Of a stretch of 64,000 nucleotides of DNA, positions 39,650 through 50,051 are shown one piece after another. Within the stretch, counting starts at the first letter, position 1; every line of letters begins with the position of its first letter. Below the pieces are notes generated by a model, which had not been told where the DNA came from, ran no database searches, and worked only from the letters and a program-made list of their open reading frames with translations. The translations under genes and the position numbers were made by a program. The DNA is from Litchfieldia alkalitelluris (GTDB lineage Bacteria; Bacillota; Bacilli; Bacillales; Salisediminibacteriaceae). The stretch is taken from NCBI RefSeq assembly GCF_002153425.1, contig NZ_KZ119600.1, positions 2,965,920 through 3,029,919 of the forward strand. The letters run 5' to 3'.

Positions 39650-40030
39650 TTATTTTTCTATTATGTTTTTGGCTTTTTGGAGGGAATCCTCGAAATAAAT
39701 ATCTATTAATTCTAAATCTTCCACTGTTGCACCATCATTTAGCATTATCACTCCTAAACAAATATCCTCAAATACCCGAAACAACTTTTCTTCATCCTCT
39801 GTTATATCATCAATTTCCTTACTAATTGACCTCATATCCTGTATTAATTCCAAATCGTACATCTCTTCTTCATAGTAAAAGTCGCTGACTGATTGGTAAA
39901 CTTCACCTGCGATAACATAAACTTCCTCTCTAACATCGGCAGACGATTCAGTAGAACATGAAAATAGTAGTAAAAAATAAGAAATAACTAGTATTGTTTT
40001 AATGTGTTTTTTATCTAATAAATTTTCCAT
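39650..40030 (-). CDS. Element-encoded lipoprotein 2
   Basis: A 126-residue lipoprotein with signal peptide ending LLLFSCSTESS. The mature part is acidic and helical (VYVIAGEVYQSVSDFYYEEE, DMRSISKEIDDITEDEEKLF). AAGGGTG precedes the ATG. It has its own terminator. No family recognised. Confidence 0.6.
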   Translation of the reverse strand: MENLLDKKHIKTILVISYFLLLFSCSTESSADVREEVYVIAGEVYQSVSDFYYEEEMYDLELIQDMRSISKEIDDITEDEEKLFRVFEDICLGVIMLNDGATVEDLELIDIYFEDSLQKAKNIIEK

Positions 40031-40565
40031 AGGAAATACACCCTTTCTTATTTAGTATGTAGGTATGTATTTCCATTTTATCATGAGTATTAGAGTAGGT
40101 GATCATAATTTGGAATATTTTTCATAATAATCAGTCCTATTAATCAGTAATTTTTTCGGGTGTGAAAAATTTGATATGCTAGGGGCGATTTCCAGCCATT
40201 AGGGGTATTAAACTTGTGTGATAAGTAACGTTATACCACAAGTTTGGATTGGTTTTAATTATATCAATATACCTAACTGGCTATTATCTAATAAATATCT
40301 CCTAATATCGCCACATTCTCCTAAATAACTGTAATGTATGGTAAATATTAGGTAAAGATTATTACGTAAAAAGATGATTATACGTAACGAAGTTGGTTTC
40401 CCTCTAAAATATCCATGAATTTCCAATCAAGTCCCATTTTCCACCGATCACCCCTAAAAAAATAGGATTGGAAAGCCACTAGATAACAGGCGAGAAATTG
40501 CACAAGGTTTCCCTATCTCACAATCCTCACACCTGTCAAGTGTTTTCACTTTACACTCATTCTTC
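40031..40565. other. Non-coding stretch with inverted repeats between portal and lipoprotein genes
   Basis: No gene found. Two perfect inverted repeats stand out: AAACTTGTG (40210-40218) with CACAAGTTT (40237-40245), and TTACGTA (40362-40368) with TACGTAA (40381-40387). They look like operator or structured-RNA elements. The stretch separates the packaging genes from the lipoprotein genes and may hold the promoter of lipoprotein 2. Confidence 0.5.
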
Positions 40566-41888
40566 CTAAACTTCTATACCATTTCCTTTTTCTACCTTTA
40601 TCTTTTCCCCTTCTCCACTCAACTTTTTCAACTCCATCTGAACATCATTCGTATATGGACTATGATCTAATAAACTTTCGATACTAATTCCTTGCATATC
40701 TCGTAATGCTTTAAGGTTTTCAATGACCTCTTTATCATTACTAGGCATGTTATACCTAAATACAACGTCTAATGTATCAATATCCTCGTCACTGTAATTA
40801 ATATCCTTATACGCTAATAGTGTACGTATCTTCTCAAAGCGTTCAAATATACCCTCACGCATAAACAGTTCATTCCATCCTGCCTTTACATCAGCCAATG
40901 AGAATAATAGTTTAATACTGACCTCACTTAGATTGGAAATGTCTGTCTTATTCATTGAAACTGCTGGTGTACTACTAATGTCCAGTAATGCTTGGAGTAG
41001 AGTTTTATAAAGTGTCTCAAAACTCTTTGAATCCATTTGATTACTTAACATCTTCATATCACCATATTCCTCTAAATTAATTCCTCCCCCTACTACATCC
41101 TTAGGAAGTCCATTCCCTTTCAATTGTTGACCTATCACTACTGGAATAGGGTTCATATATTTGTAGAATGAATCAGTGTACTTACTAATCAAATCCTCCA
41201 TATTATCAAGGATAGGTATTAAATCATCTAAATCAGATTTACCTTCAACCTCACTCATTTCATTTTGGTTATGATAGATAATTGGTAAGCCACTTAAATT
41301 AATATGTTCACTACGTTTACGCAATCTGCCACCGTTATTGTCATATTTATAAACTGTATCATTTGTAAATACAGTATAATAGTCCACACCTTCAACGGTA
41401 TATGATTCTATAAACGCTATTAAATTATTCTCATGGTCATATACAGGGAAACTATCAGCAGGGTCTATAATCTTAGATTTAATTTGTTTATTATCATCCA
41501 TATAAACATACTCTGCAACTTGACCGTATTTAATCACCTTATCTAATATTTTCAAGTTTATCTTATCATATTTCCCCTTCTTCTGAATCCTTTGATATTC
41601 TTCTACTACACTTTCATTTCCTGTTAATGTAATAGGATTTTTTAGTAAATATGCTGACTGGAAATTTAAGATTGTTTTCGCATACTGTAATACAATCTTA
41701 CGAGGATAAAACTCTTTTCCATTATACTTCTCTGGTTGTCTATGTATAATCTTATGATCACCATCTAAATATCCTTTTAACTTCATTACATTAAGTACTC
41801 TGGATTGGTTAGATACTGTACTAACTTCATCTATAAACCATTTATCACGGTTCTTGTGGACTTCTTTAATGTACTGATCAATGTTCAT
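40566..41888 (-). CDS. Phage portal protein (SPP1 gp6-like)
   Basis: A 440-residue portal protein. Characteristic stretches are KIVLQYAKTILNFQSAYLLK near 63-82 and the long-helix part (SVKLLFSLADVKAGWNELF equivalent near 335-355, preceded by SMNKTDISNLSEVSIKLLF). Twelve copies would form the packaging channel at one capsid vertex. It is slightly shorter than SPP1 gp6. It starts 15 bp after the large terminase stop; AAAGGAGAA precedes the ATG. Confidence 0.88.
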   Translation of the reverse strand: MNIDQYIKEVHKNRDKWFIDEVSTVSNQSRVLNVMKLKGYLDGDHKIIHRQPEKYNGKEFYPRKIVLQYAKTILNFQSAYLLKNPITLTGNESVVEEYQRIQKKGKYDKINLKILDKVIKYGQVAEYVYMDDNKQIKSKIIDPADSFPVYDHENNLIAFIESYTVEGVDYYTVFTNDTVYKYDNNGGRLRKRSEHINLSGLPIIYHNQNEMSEVEGKSDLDDLIPILDNMEDLISKYTDSFYKYMNPIPVVIGQQLKGNGLPKDVVGGGINLEEYGDMKMLSNQMDSKSFETLYKTLLQALLDISSTPAVSMNKTDISNLSEVSIKLLFSLADVKAGWNELFMREGIFERFEKIRTLLAYKDINYSDEDIDTLDVVFRYNMPSNDKEVIENLKALRDMQGISIESLLDHSPYTNDVQMELKKLSGEGEKIKVEKGNGIEV

Positions 41889-41903
41889 TATTGATTCTCC
41901 TTT

Positions 41904-43499
41904 CTAAATGTCTACATACCATCTATTGGCTTTCATTCCTTGTATGGCTAACGCATTGGCTATAACTAAATCATCATAATTATTTGTTCCTCTTTTGTTT
42001 CCTGTTTTACCGTTATTCTCAACAAATATTTGCATTTGAGATAGTGTCTCTTTACATTCAATATTGATAAGGCCTGTTTCAAACAGTTCTTTATAATCAC
42101 TAATCAAAATGGCTTTAGTAGTTGTTGTTGTTGCAAATCCTAACTGCATTTTCTTCCTACCACGTTGGTCAAAGGTTCGCTGCTTATACAGATTCATATA
42201 TTGATAGTCATTACGTAACCTCTCTAATAATGGCAATCCATAACTATTAGATTCCACTACAAGAAAGGCATAATTGAACCATCTTCCTAATAAATCAACT
42301 AACTCTGCAAATTTATAAACTGGTGTTTTATTATGATAAAAACTAGCCACCTGTTGACCATCTGAATCATAAAAAGAAATAGTGGAGTAGTCACCACCAC
42401 TTCCACTAGATACGTCAATCCCACCATAATATTTCATTTTTGTTTTAGGTAAATGGAATATAGATAAACCTTTATTTACATACCGCCTTAACTGTTGAGG
42501 TAATTCATCTTCCATATCCTTATAATGCAAGGGTTCTAGTAAATGATTGATACGTTCTAATACTTTCGCTTGATCAAATACACTCTGACCAGTAGAAATA
42601 AATGATTCCATAGGATTAGAAGGGTATTCTTGTTGAAACTCTTGCAATTCCATATCCATTAATTTGTATTGTCGCCACATTAGAAAGCGTAAATTTGCAC
42701 CATTTTCATGTAATGCTTTCTCTTCTGAAGTTAAATCTTTCGCTTGTAACCTAGAACCTTTATTTGTCTCTTTAAACCATTTTTCTGCTTCATCATGTTC
42801 TGTTTTGAATTGCTTTCTATACAAATCATGATAAAAAGGAATGAACATGGCTTTGTATTTTGAATGACCTTTCCACGCACTCATAAATACTTTGTGATAA
42901 TGATTTCCTGTACCATTAGAAGTTGTCTCAATTGTTAATTGGCTATTTTGCCCTTTCATTAATGATTGTTCTGCTGAAAGTAATTGCATTTCCTGTCTAC
43001 TGAAAAACGCATACTCTGACAAGTGAATATAACTGTATGTACTACCACGACCTATAGACTTATTTCCAGCCACACTACACGTTATACGGCTGCCATTATC
43101 AAAAAATAATTCGTCTCTGTTTTCACGTCTTACTTTTGGAAATAAGGAAGGATATTCAGTACGTGGGAGCCATTCATTCATTTGTTTTAGTTTCTCAAAT
43201 AATGCTTTACTTGAATCTAATTTATACGAGACAATTAGAATATTTTCATTCTCATTTCTAACTGCCCTCCATAATGCTTTTGCTAATGTGAATGTACTAA
43301 TACCACCTTGACGAGCCTTAGAAACAATAACGAATTTATTCTTATTCATTAATTCATCAAGTTCAACCTGTGCTTTGTTTAAGTCTAATTTCACTTTTTC
43401 ATTTTCATTGTCTACTATGTAAATAAAATTCTTAGAGAATAGCCTAAAATCATCCATGATCATTTGTAATTTTTGTTTTTTTGAAAGTTTTTGTGCCAT
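41904..43499 (-). CDS. terL: Terminase large subunit
   Basis: A 531-residue packaging ATPase/nuclease. The ATPase has a Walker-A-like VSKARQGGISTF near 61-72 and a Walker-B region with YIHLSEYAFF near 158-167. The C-terminal RNase-H-like nuclease has YGGIDVSSGSGGDYSTISFY near 366-385, VVESNSYG and the late Asp motif DDLVIANALAIQG. It cuts DNA and drives it into the procapsid. I placed the start at ATG 43499 because AAGGAGGTTAATC precedes it; a longer frame to 43556 overlaps the small subunit gene. Confidence 0.92.
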   Translation of the reverse strand: MAQKLSKKQKLQMIMDDFRLFSKNFIYIVDNENEKVKLDLNKAQVELDELMNKNKFVIVSKARQGGISTFTLAKALWRAVRNENENILIVSYKLDSSKALFEKLKQMNEWLPRTEYPSLFPKVRRENRDELFFDNGSRITCSVAGNKSIGRGSTYSYIHLSEYAFFSRQEMQLLSAEQSLMKGQNSQLTIETTSNGTGNHYHKVFMSAWKGHSKYKAMFIPFYHDLYRKQFKTEHDEAEKWFKETNKGSRLQAKDLTSEEKALHENGANLRFLMWRQYKLMDMELQEFQQEYPSNPMESFISTGQSVFDQAKVLERINHLLEPLHYKDMEDELPQQLRRYVNKGLSIFHLPKTKMKYYGGIDVSSGSGGDYSTISFYDSDGQQVASFYHNKTPVYKFAELVDLLGRWFNYAFLVVESNSYGLPLLERLRNDYQYMNLYKQRTFDQRGRKKMQLGFATTTTTKAILISDYKELFETGLINIECKETLSQMQIFVENNGKTGNKRGTNNYDDLVIANALAIQGMKANRWYVDI

Positions 43500-43561
43500 G
43501 ATTAACCTCCTTCCCACAAGAAAAAGGAGTGCCATTATTGACACTCCTCTACACAAAACTA

Positions 43562-43963
43562 TTAATCTAATTCAAGTCCGTCATCTTCTTCTATATCATC
43601 CACTTGTTTAAATACTTCCTCTGCATTTTTACGTTGGCTCTGTATATCCTTACTCAAAGTTAAAAATAATCTAACCGCTTTATCGTCACCTTGTTTGGCT
43701 TTATCACTAACAATCTTATAGATTTCCTCTATGTCATTAGTGATTTTCGTATCAAAATACAATGTCAGTAATGCTTTATATTGTGCTGACCGTTCCCACT
43801 TTAAAAAACCATTCATTGTTTTACGGTCTACTGATTCTAAAAACTCTTCTTCTGATTTTTTAGGTAATGTCTGATCAAAGCGAATATCATGTTTCCATTT
43901 AAAATATTCTGCATACCTATAATTCCCTAGTGTCTTTAATGCTTCATAAATTGTCATTTTCAT
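43562..43963 (-). CDS. terS: Probable terminase small subunit
   Basis: A 133-residue acidic, helical protein directly upstream of terL: MKMTIYEALKTLGNYRYAEY at the start, acidic VDDIEEDDGLELD at the end. Size and position fit a small terminase subunit that recognises the packaging site, although a helix-turn-helix is not obvious. Its start overlaps the 40-residue gene upstream, so the two are coupled. Confidence 0.65.
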   Translation of the reverse strand: MKMTIYEALKTLGNYRYAEYFKWKHDIRFDQTLPKKSEEEFLESVDRKTMNGFLKWERSAQYKALLTLYFDTKITNDIEEIYKIVSDKAKQGDDKAVRLFLTLSKDIQSQRKNAEEVFKQVDDIEEDDGLELD

Positions 43964-44066
43964 TACCCTCCATACTAGCAGTAATTTTTCTATCCAGTTC
44001 CTCTAATCTTTTTAGATTATCGTTTAATTCTCTAAGGTTATTTTCTAATATTTCAATGTCAGTCAT
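43944..44066 (-). CDS. Short coiled-coil protein upstream of terS
   Basis: A 40-residue peptide, MTDIEILENNLRELNDNLKR then LEELDRKITASMEGNENDNL, with a clear heptad pattern. It overlaps the preceding gene's end region and the terS start, so it is part of a tightly packed unit. Function unknown. Confidence 0.5.
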   Translation of the reverse strand: MTDIEILENNLRELNDNLKRLEELDRKITASMEGNENDNL

Positions 44067-44217
44067 GCTTGATCACATCAGTTCTATTAGATATATTACC
44101 TGTTATTTCTAATATTTCATTTAGTAATTTATCCATTTCATTTAAAGACTTTTCCATTCTACTTAATCCCTCTTCATACTGCTTTACACTTTCAATCATG
44201 TTACTTATTTCTTTCAT
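44059..44217 (-). CDS. Short coiled-coil protein, first gene of the packaging unit
   Basis: A 52-residue helical peptide, MKEISNMIESVKQYEEGLSR then MEKSLNEMDKLLNEILEITG. Its stop overlaps the start of the 40-residue gene. AAGGAGTGAT precedes the ATG. It could form a coiled coil with the next peptide (inference). I do not recognise a family. Confidence 0.5.
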   Translation of the reverse strand: MKEISNMIESVKQYEEGLSRMEKSLNEMDKLLNEILEITGNISNRTDVIKHD

Positions 44218-44386
44218 TGCTTATCACTCCTTGATTAATTTACAATTCCCCAGTAAAGGGGAGTTGTTGAATGTAGTTAAATTACATTTGTACGTTTTTA
44301 CCTATAATAGGTATATATATATACAGTAGGTGTATTTCCTACGTAATACATTTCTTAAATGCTTTAAAAGAGAAGTATTGAAACAG

Positions 44387-45844
44387 TTAATTAACTATAC
44401 TTTCAAATTGTCTACGTGGTAATAGTTCCTTTAATACATCAGTAGTAAATAAATTCACCATACAACTATTAAACGAATCCTTGTATTCTAATTCACTATC
44501 AATTTTAAATACATTTGAATCTGGCTTAGTTTGAATATTTACTTTGTATTTGTTCGGTTTCTTAGTTTCAAACGCACCATTTTTCTTTGTGACCATTTGA
44601 TTCCTTGCAATAATCTCAATCAGTCCATTCGTTTCTAATTTGTTAATGATATTCCTTGCTGACTTTTCCACTAATCCACTTGCAGTAGCCATTTGATTAA
44701 AACTCATATAAAAAACGCCACTCGCATTTGAGTAGCGTTTAGAATGGATAAGGAGACAATAAGCAAGTAATTTTTCATTTTTACTTTTACATATATTCAC
44801 CACTTGTACCATTTCATTATAAGAAACTTCTATTTCCTTTTGTTCCACTGTTAATTGAATGTCATTCAAGAAAATATACTCTACAATTTCCTCAATATCC
44901 TTTAACCAATCTTTCCTTTTCATAGAATATTTAGATTCATCTTGCCATTCCATCCAATTAATTAATTCTTGATTGACCTGTTCCCCACTTAATCCTAACC
45001 ATTTGAAGTATTTAGCCAACTTAAACAAACTATTATGTCTTGTGCCTTGCATTGGTAAACCTTCACTTAATAGTTTCTCTATGGCTTCTATCGTTTCATC
45101 TTCATTGACATTTTGTTTGTATGAGGGAAGAGGTTCATATTTCTGTTCTATGTAGTCATCTGTATTATCAACCTCTATTACTTCCTCTTCTAAAAGTGAA
45201 TCCTTTTCACGGTTCAGAATGTCATATATAGTGGCTGATTGTACCGGTTCAATGTTCAATATATAGTTATACGATCTGACTGGCTCTAACCCTTTATCAT
45301 AATCAACATACCAGCACCGCTTATTACCCTTAGTTTTAAAATGTTTCCCTAGTGGAAGTTTTACCCCTTGTTCGGCAGTTGGTCTTAATTCCACATCACC
45401 ATAGTCAATATCAATTAATTCTGCATGAGTTAATACAAGTGAATGAAATTCTTTTACTACGTAATTTTCAATTGGTTCTGAAAAGAAAACTTCCATATGA
45501 TAACCCTTGTTACCGCTATGAGATATATGAATGTAATTTTTTGGAACACCTAATTCCATGAGTGCATGGTGAACTTTATACGTTACCCATTTTGCTTTGT
45601 GAATGTCCTTTATATCCACATCAAAACAGATAAATTTACTGGCTCTACGTGTAGCAAAAACACCTAGAGTACTTTTCCCCTCTAGGTGTCTATAAACTGT
45701 AAAATCAGTTAGATACTTTGCATTTTCATACTTCTTCTTATCAAAGGTTACATAGTTGCCTTTATCTGATAAGATAAGATATTTTGACCGCTTTATTATG
45801 TACAATTGATTAAACTTTTGAATAATATTTTGATTTTTAAACAA
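44387..45844 (-). CDS. Archaeo-eukaryotic-type primase with winged-helix C terminus
   Basis: A 485-residue protein. The AEP primase core is visible: CFDVDIKDIHKAK near 73-85 (catalytic DxD), YIHISHSGNKGYHMEVFF near 102-119 (SxH-type motif) and ELRPTAEQGVKLPLGKHFKT near 152-171, the pattern of TOTE-type and mobile-element primases. The C-terminal third has a winged-helix (FNQMATASGLVEKSARNIIN). It would start replication of the excised element. No helicase is present, so host or helper helicase must be used. Start TTG after GGAGGTAATCTA. Confidence 0.82.
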   Translation of the reverse strand: MFKNQNIIQKFNQLYIIKRSKYLILSDKGNYVTFDKKKYENAKYLTDFTVYRHLEGKSTLGVFATRRASKFICFDVDIKDIHKAKWVTYKVHHALMELGVPKNYIHISHSGNKGYHMEVFFSEPIENYVVKEFHSLVLTHAELIDIDYGDVELRPTAEQGVKLPLGKHFKTKGNKRCWYVDYDKGLEPVRSYNYILNIEPVQSATIYDILNREKDSLLEEEVIEVDNTDDYIEQKYEPLPSYKQNVNEDETIEAIEKLLSEGLPMQGTRHNSLFKLAKYFKWLGLSGEQVNQELINWMEWQDESKYSMKRKDWLKDIEEIVEYIFLNDIQLTVEQKEIEVSYNEMVQVVNICKSKNEKLLAYCLLIHSKRYSNASGVFYMSFNQMATASGLVEKSARNIINKLETNGLIEIIARNQMVTKKNGAFETKKPNKYKVNIQTKPDSNVFKIDSELEYKDSFNSCMVNLFTTDVLKELLPRRQFESIVN

Positions 45845-45865
45845 TAGATTACCTCCTACACTTGA

Positions 45866-46048
45866 TTAGTTTTGTGCTTTGTATTCATCCAATGCCTTTT
45901 GAAGTTCCTCACTTTTTGCGAAAAGTGTAAACATCTTTTTAGTTGTTGGATGAATTGCAGTAGTAATTGAATATATTCCTTTATCCTCCTTCAAGAACAG
46001 GCATAAATTTTTATTGTAGCAAAAGAACAGATTATCTTTTGTTATCAT
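45866..46048 (-). CDS. Small protein next to the primase
   Basis: A 60-residue protein, MITKDNLFFCYNKNLCLFLK at the start. It lies between the 283-residue protein and the primase with short gaps and a GGGGGAATCG ribosome binding site, so it belongs to the replication unit. Function unknown. Confidence 0.5.
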   Translation of the reverse strand: MITKDNLFFCYNKNLCLFLKEDKGIYSITTAIHPTTKKMFTLFAKSEELQKALDEYKAQN

Positions 46049-46059
46049 TTCGATTCCCC

Positions 46060-47170
<1,111 letters not shown>

Positions 47171-47206
47171 ATAAAAAGAGGATTCACCAATGTTGGTGAA
47201 TCCTCA
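47171..47206 (-). terminator. Terminator of the capsid unit
   Basis: On the minus strand GAGGATTCACCAA pairs with TTGGTGAATCCTC, followed by TTTTTAT. It directly follows the major capsid gene. Confidence 0.88.
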
Positions 47207-47217
47207 TAATAACGGTA

Positions 47218-48075
47218 TTACTCTGTGATTGTGAAACTTGCTGCTGCTTTACGGTTCAATAGTTTCAATCCTAGTTGAGTTTCTAAGTAAATAGATTGTT
47301 TTGAACCACTTACTGGTTGTTTCGTACCACCAAAACCAATTAATTGTGGTAATTCTAAGTAATCACCATTCACTACGAATAATTTGTTTGCACCTACTTT
47401 TTCAGATAGTACAAAACGTACTTGTCCATATACAGATGAATACAACTCACTATCAAATCCTAACTCTTTATCCCTTGCCATGAAAACAACATCTTCAAAA
47501 TCATTAATTTTCGTTTTCATACTTGCAGGTAGGAATACAGTCATATTGTCATTTGCACCAGCATGGTAAAGTGCTGATAATGTTTCCTCAAATGCAACTT
47601 TATCAAATGTAGAACCAATTAACTTGTGGTCAGTATGAATTTGTTCTAAGATACCACCAGTAGTGTAAATCTTGTTAGAATATCCTTTTGTACCATTAAT
47701 TAATTTGTTCTCAATACGCATTTTGAGTGCTTTACTCTTGTTAGCCACTTCTTTAGCCAATAAATCATTAATTCCTACCGCTTCACTCGCTTGTGCAGTA
47801 TTAGATACTGTTGCAGTAGCCGCAAAGATTTCAAGGTAGTTGTCTAGCATTTCTTGGCTATCTTCAACATATGCAGGAGCGTCTCCACCTTCTGTTTGTG
47901 TTACTGCTGATTCTTCATTAATGGATTCCTCAATCCAACTTACCTTTGGAGCAGTAGCCTTAACTCCTTTACCTAATAGGTATGTAGAGAATGGTGTAAT
48001 GACTGGTGTAGTTTGAATTAATACATCCTTTAAATCTACTGATTGACCTTCTAAAAATTTATCATGTGTAAACAT
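47218..48075 (-). CDS. Major capsid protein (DUF5309/SU10-like)
   Basis: A 285-residue protein with the pattern of the SU10-type major capsid family: TTPVITPFSTYLLGKGVKAT near 22-41, VSWIEESI, an E-rich loop, then TVSNTAQASEAVG near 89-101 and a C-terminal HK97-like core (ENKLINGTKGYSNKIYTTGG). It follows the scaffold gene and ends the unit with a terminator. It would form the satellite's own capsid, probably small, as expected for a 17-kb genome. Confidence 0.82.
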   Translation of the reverse strand: MFTHDKFLEGQSVDLKDVLIQTTPVITPFSTYLLGKGVKATAPKVSWIEESINEESAVTQTEGGDAPAYVEDSQEMLDNYLEIFAATATVSNTAQASEAVGINDLLAKEVANKSKALKMRIENKLINGTKGYSNKIYTTGGILEQIHTDHKLIGSTFDKVAFEETLSALYHAGANDNMTVFLPASMKTKINDFEDVVFMARDKELGFDSELYSSVYGQVRFVLSEKVGANKLFVVNGDYLELPQLIGFGGTKQPVSGSKQSIYLETQLGLKLLNRKAAASFTITE

Positions 48076-48102
48076 TTAACATTTCCCCTTTTTAATTTAT
48101 TA

Positions 48103-48525
48103 TTATTTTTGGCTAGAAAATAATGCTTTGATCATTCCTAGCGTGTCGCCTTTACCTTTGGCAGTTGAATATTCATCCGTGTTCTTATGATCTGTTGGCT
48201 GATAAGCACTATTGATTTTCATTTCATTAAGAATAGATTGAAACTTTTCAACTTGTGGCTTTAAATCTTCAACTTTTTGGACATTAAAAAAATCAGCGAA
48301 CTTATCAAGTCCTACTGATTTCAACTCTAGTTCTATTTCCTTTTGAATTAATTCTTGGTGCTTTGTTTCCAGTGCTTTTTCTTCCTCTGACTTTTCAACT
48401 GGCTTATATTTAATGAGTTCATCCCTTTCAGAAACAATAGGATTTAACTCCTTTTCTTTCCATTCTGTTTTAGCGTTCTGAATGGCTTCGTCTAACTGCT
48501 CTTGTGTAAATGTCTTATTTTCCAT
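48103..48525 (-). CDS. Capsid scaffolding protein (DUF4355-like)
   Basis: A 140-residue highly charged helical protein: FTQEQLDEAIQNAKTEWKEK near 5-24, long Glu/Lys-rich coiled-coil centre, and a C-terminal part with TLGMIKALF. This is typical of phage scaffolding proteins and it lies directly upstream of the major capsid gene. AGGAGG precedes the ATG. Confidence 0.8.
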   Translation of the reverse strand: MENKTFTQEQLDEAIQNAKTEWKEKELNPIVSERDELIKYKPVEKSEEEKALETKHQELIQKEIELELKSVGLDKFADFFNVQKVEDLKPQVEKFQSILNEMKINSAYQPTDHKNTDEYSTAKGKGDTLGMIKALFSSQK

Positions 48526-48536
48526 TTAGATTCCTC

Positions 48537-48815
48537 CTAAACAAATTTTGGTTCGATTTTCCCTCTAGTAATAATTGGTTTATCATTATGCGTTCCCTTA
48601 AATTCAAAGATGATTACTTTTTCATTCTCTGGAACAACATAATCATAAAAATAAACACCAACATGTTCCCTATTGTCAGTGTCTAAGTTAATCTCTTCAA
48701 TTTGACCAACCTTCTCATCATAAAATGTTAATACAATATTCTCTGGCTCTACTGCTTGACCATTCAGTGACTTAAAATGACATTTTAACCTTATAGTATC
48801 TCCTACTAGAATCAT
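48537..48815 (-). CDS. Small strand-rich structural protein
   Basis: A 92-residue protein, MILVGDTIRLKCHFKSLNGQ at the start and GVYFYDYVVPENEKVIIFEF in the middle, an Ig-like pattern seen in phage head or decoration proteins. Its ATG overlaps the stop of the GLUG-repeat gene, so the two are coupled. A capsid decoration or head-fibre role is inference. Confidence 0.5.
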   Translation of the reverse strand: MILVGDTIRLKCHFKSLNGQAVEPENIVLTFYDEKVGQIEEINLDTDNREHVGVYFYDYVVPENEKVIIFEFKGTHNDKPIITRGKIEPKFV

Positions 48816-50041
48816 TTGATCACCTCCACATAGGAAGGGTTAATTTGCTCTGAAACGTAACTACTATTAGTCGTCACAAAATTGTAAGATGGATTAGATA
48901 GATAATACCCATATCCAATTACAACATCATTTCTCAATGGTGTAACTAAGGAAATTCCGCTAAAAATTGATTCTATGTTAGTGGTTAATCTTTGAATTGT
49001 TTTAGATTTACGTTCTACCATAGAATGAATTGGGTTTATACATGTAACTACATTGACTTGACCAGTTCTAACACTTCTGGTGGCTTTATCAATGCTTGTT
49101 TGTATTGGAAGTGTAAATGTATTCCCTTTACGTGTAACCCCCCTAGAAACAGTCACATGGAACGCACAATCATTTACAAAACTATTTACCTCTTGTACCT
49201 TATTGAAAGACTTATCTAAATTAGTATGAACATTGGAAACATAGGAGGTAACTCCAATTGTTTCAATCTTAGGTGGTTGCACTACATTAGCAAATACTTG
49301 TAATTGTGGATAGTCATTATCAATCTGCCATGTATTAATAAAATCCCAACTGCTGTAAGTAGATTGAGTTTTCATTTGTTGAGTTGTTCTACCTGTTCCA
49401 CCTGCTGAAGTAGTTTGACCACTTGTTTCTGTATCCCAAAATGAATTACTTGTATTACCTGTAGATAGTCCAACTAATCCTCCTATGTCTTGATTTCCTG
49501 TAACTAGTCCATGGGAAAAGGAAGAATATATGTTTGAACTTGTTCCTAATAAACGTGCTGCTAAACCACCAACATATCTAGTACCATTTACTGTACAAGT
49601 AGAATATGAGTTTATAACCGTTCCATTGTAAACCATACTAACCAAACCGCCTATATGATTAGTACCACTTACATAACCAGTAGAGTAACAATTTTCTACG
49701 ATTGCCCCACCTATTAAATATCCAAATGGAGATGAATATTGGTCATTACTTTGTAAATTACAATCGACTATTCCTAAATTACTAATTTTCCCTCCACTAA
49801 CTGTTCCAAATAAACCACTCCGAGGACTAGAAGAAGTTAAATTAATAATTTTGTATCCATTTCCATTAAAGTCACCTGTAAAATATGGAACACCTGCTGA
49901 ATAAGAGGTAAAATTTCCCCAATTACTCATATCAATATCACGAGTTAATTCATAATTTGCAGAAAGGTTGTTCCTTACATCATGTAAATCTTGTGGTGTG
50001 GATACTAAATAAGGATTACTTTGTGTTCCTGCACCTTGCAT
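48812..50041 (-). CDS. GLUG-repeat surface protein
   Basis: A 409-residue protein. It begins GAGTQSNPYLVSTPQDLHDV, a typical opening of GLUG-motif beta-helix repeats, with repeated IGGLVS/VGGLAA/IGGLVG units between about 60 and 225. The C-terminal third is strand-rich and unique. GLUG repeats occur in bacterial adhesins and some phage structural proteins. In an element without tail genes it may be a capsid fibre, adhesion or decoration protein. There is no signal peptide, which favours a virion component over a secreted one. Confidence 0.6.
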   Translation of the reverse strand: MQGAGTQSNPYLVSTPQDLHDVRNNLSANYELTRDIDMSNWGNFTSYSAGVPYFTGDFNGNGYKIINLTSSSPRSGLFGTVSGGKISNLGIVDCNLQSNDQYSSPFGYLIGGAIVENCYSTGYVSGTNHIGGLVSMVYNGTVINSYSTCTVNGTRYVGGLAARLLGTSSNIYSSFSHGLVTGNQDIGGLVGLSTGNTSNSFWDTETSGQTTSAGGTGRTTQQMKTQSTYSSWDFINTWQIDNDYPQLQVFANVVQPPKIETIGVTSYVSNVHTNLDKSFNKVQEVNSFVNDCAFHVTVSRGVTRKGNTFTLPIQTSIDKATRSVRTGQVNVVTCINPIHSMVERKSKTIQRLTTNIESIFSGISLVTPLRNDVVIGYGYYLSNPSYNFVTTNSSYVSEQINPSYVEVIK

Positions 50042-50051
50042 GGAACATCAC

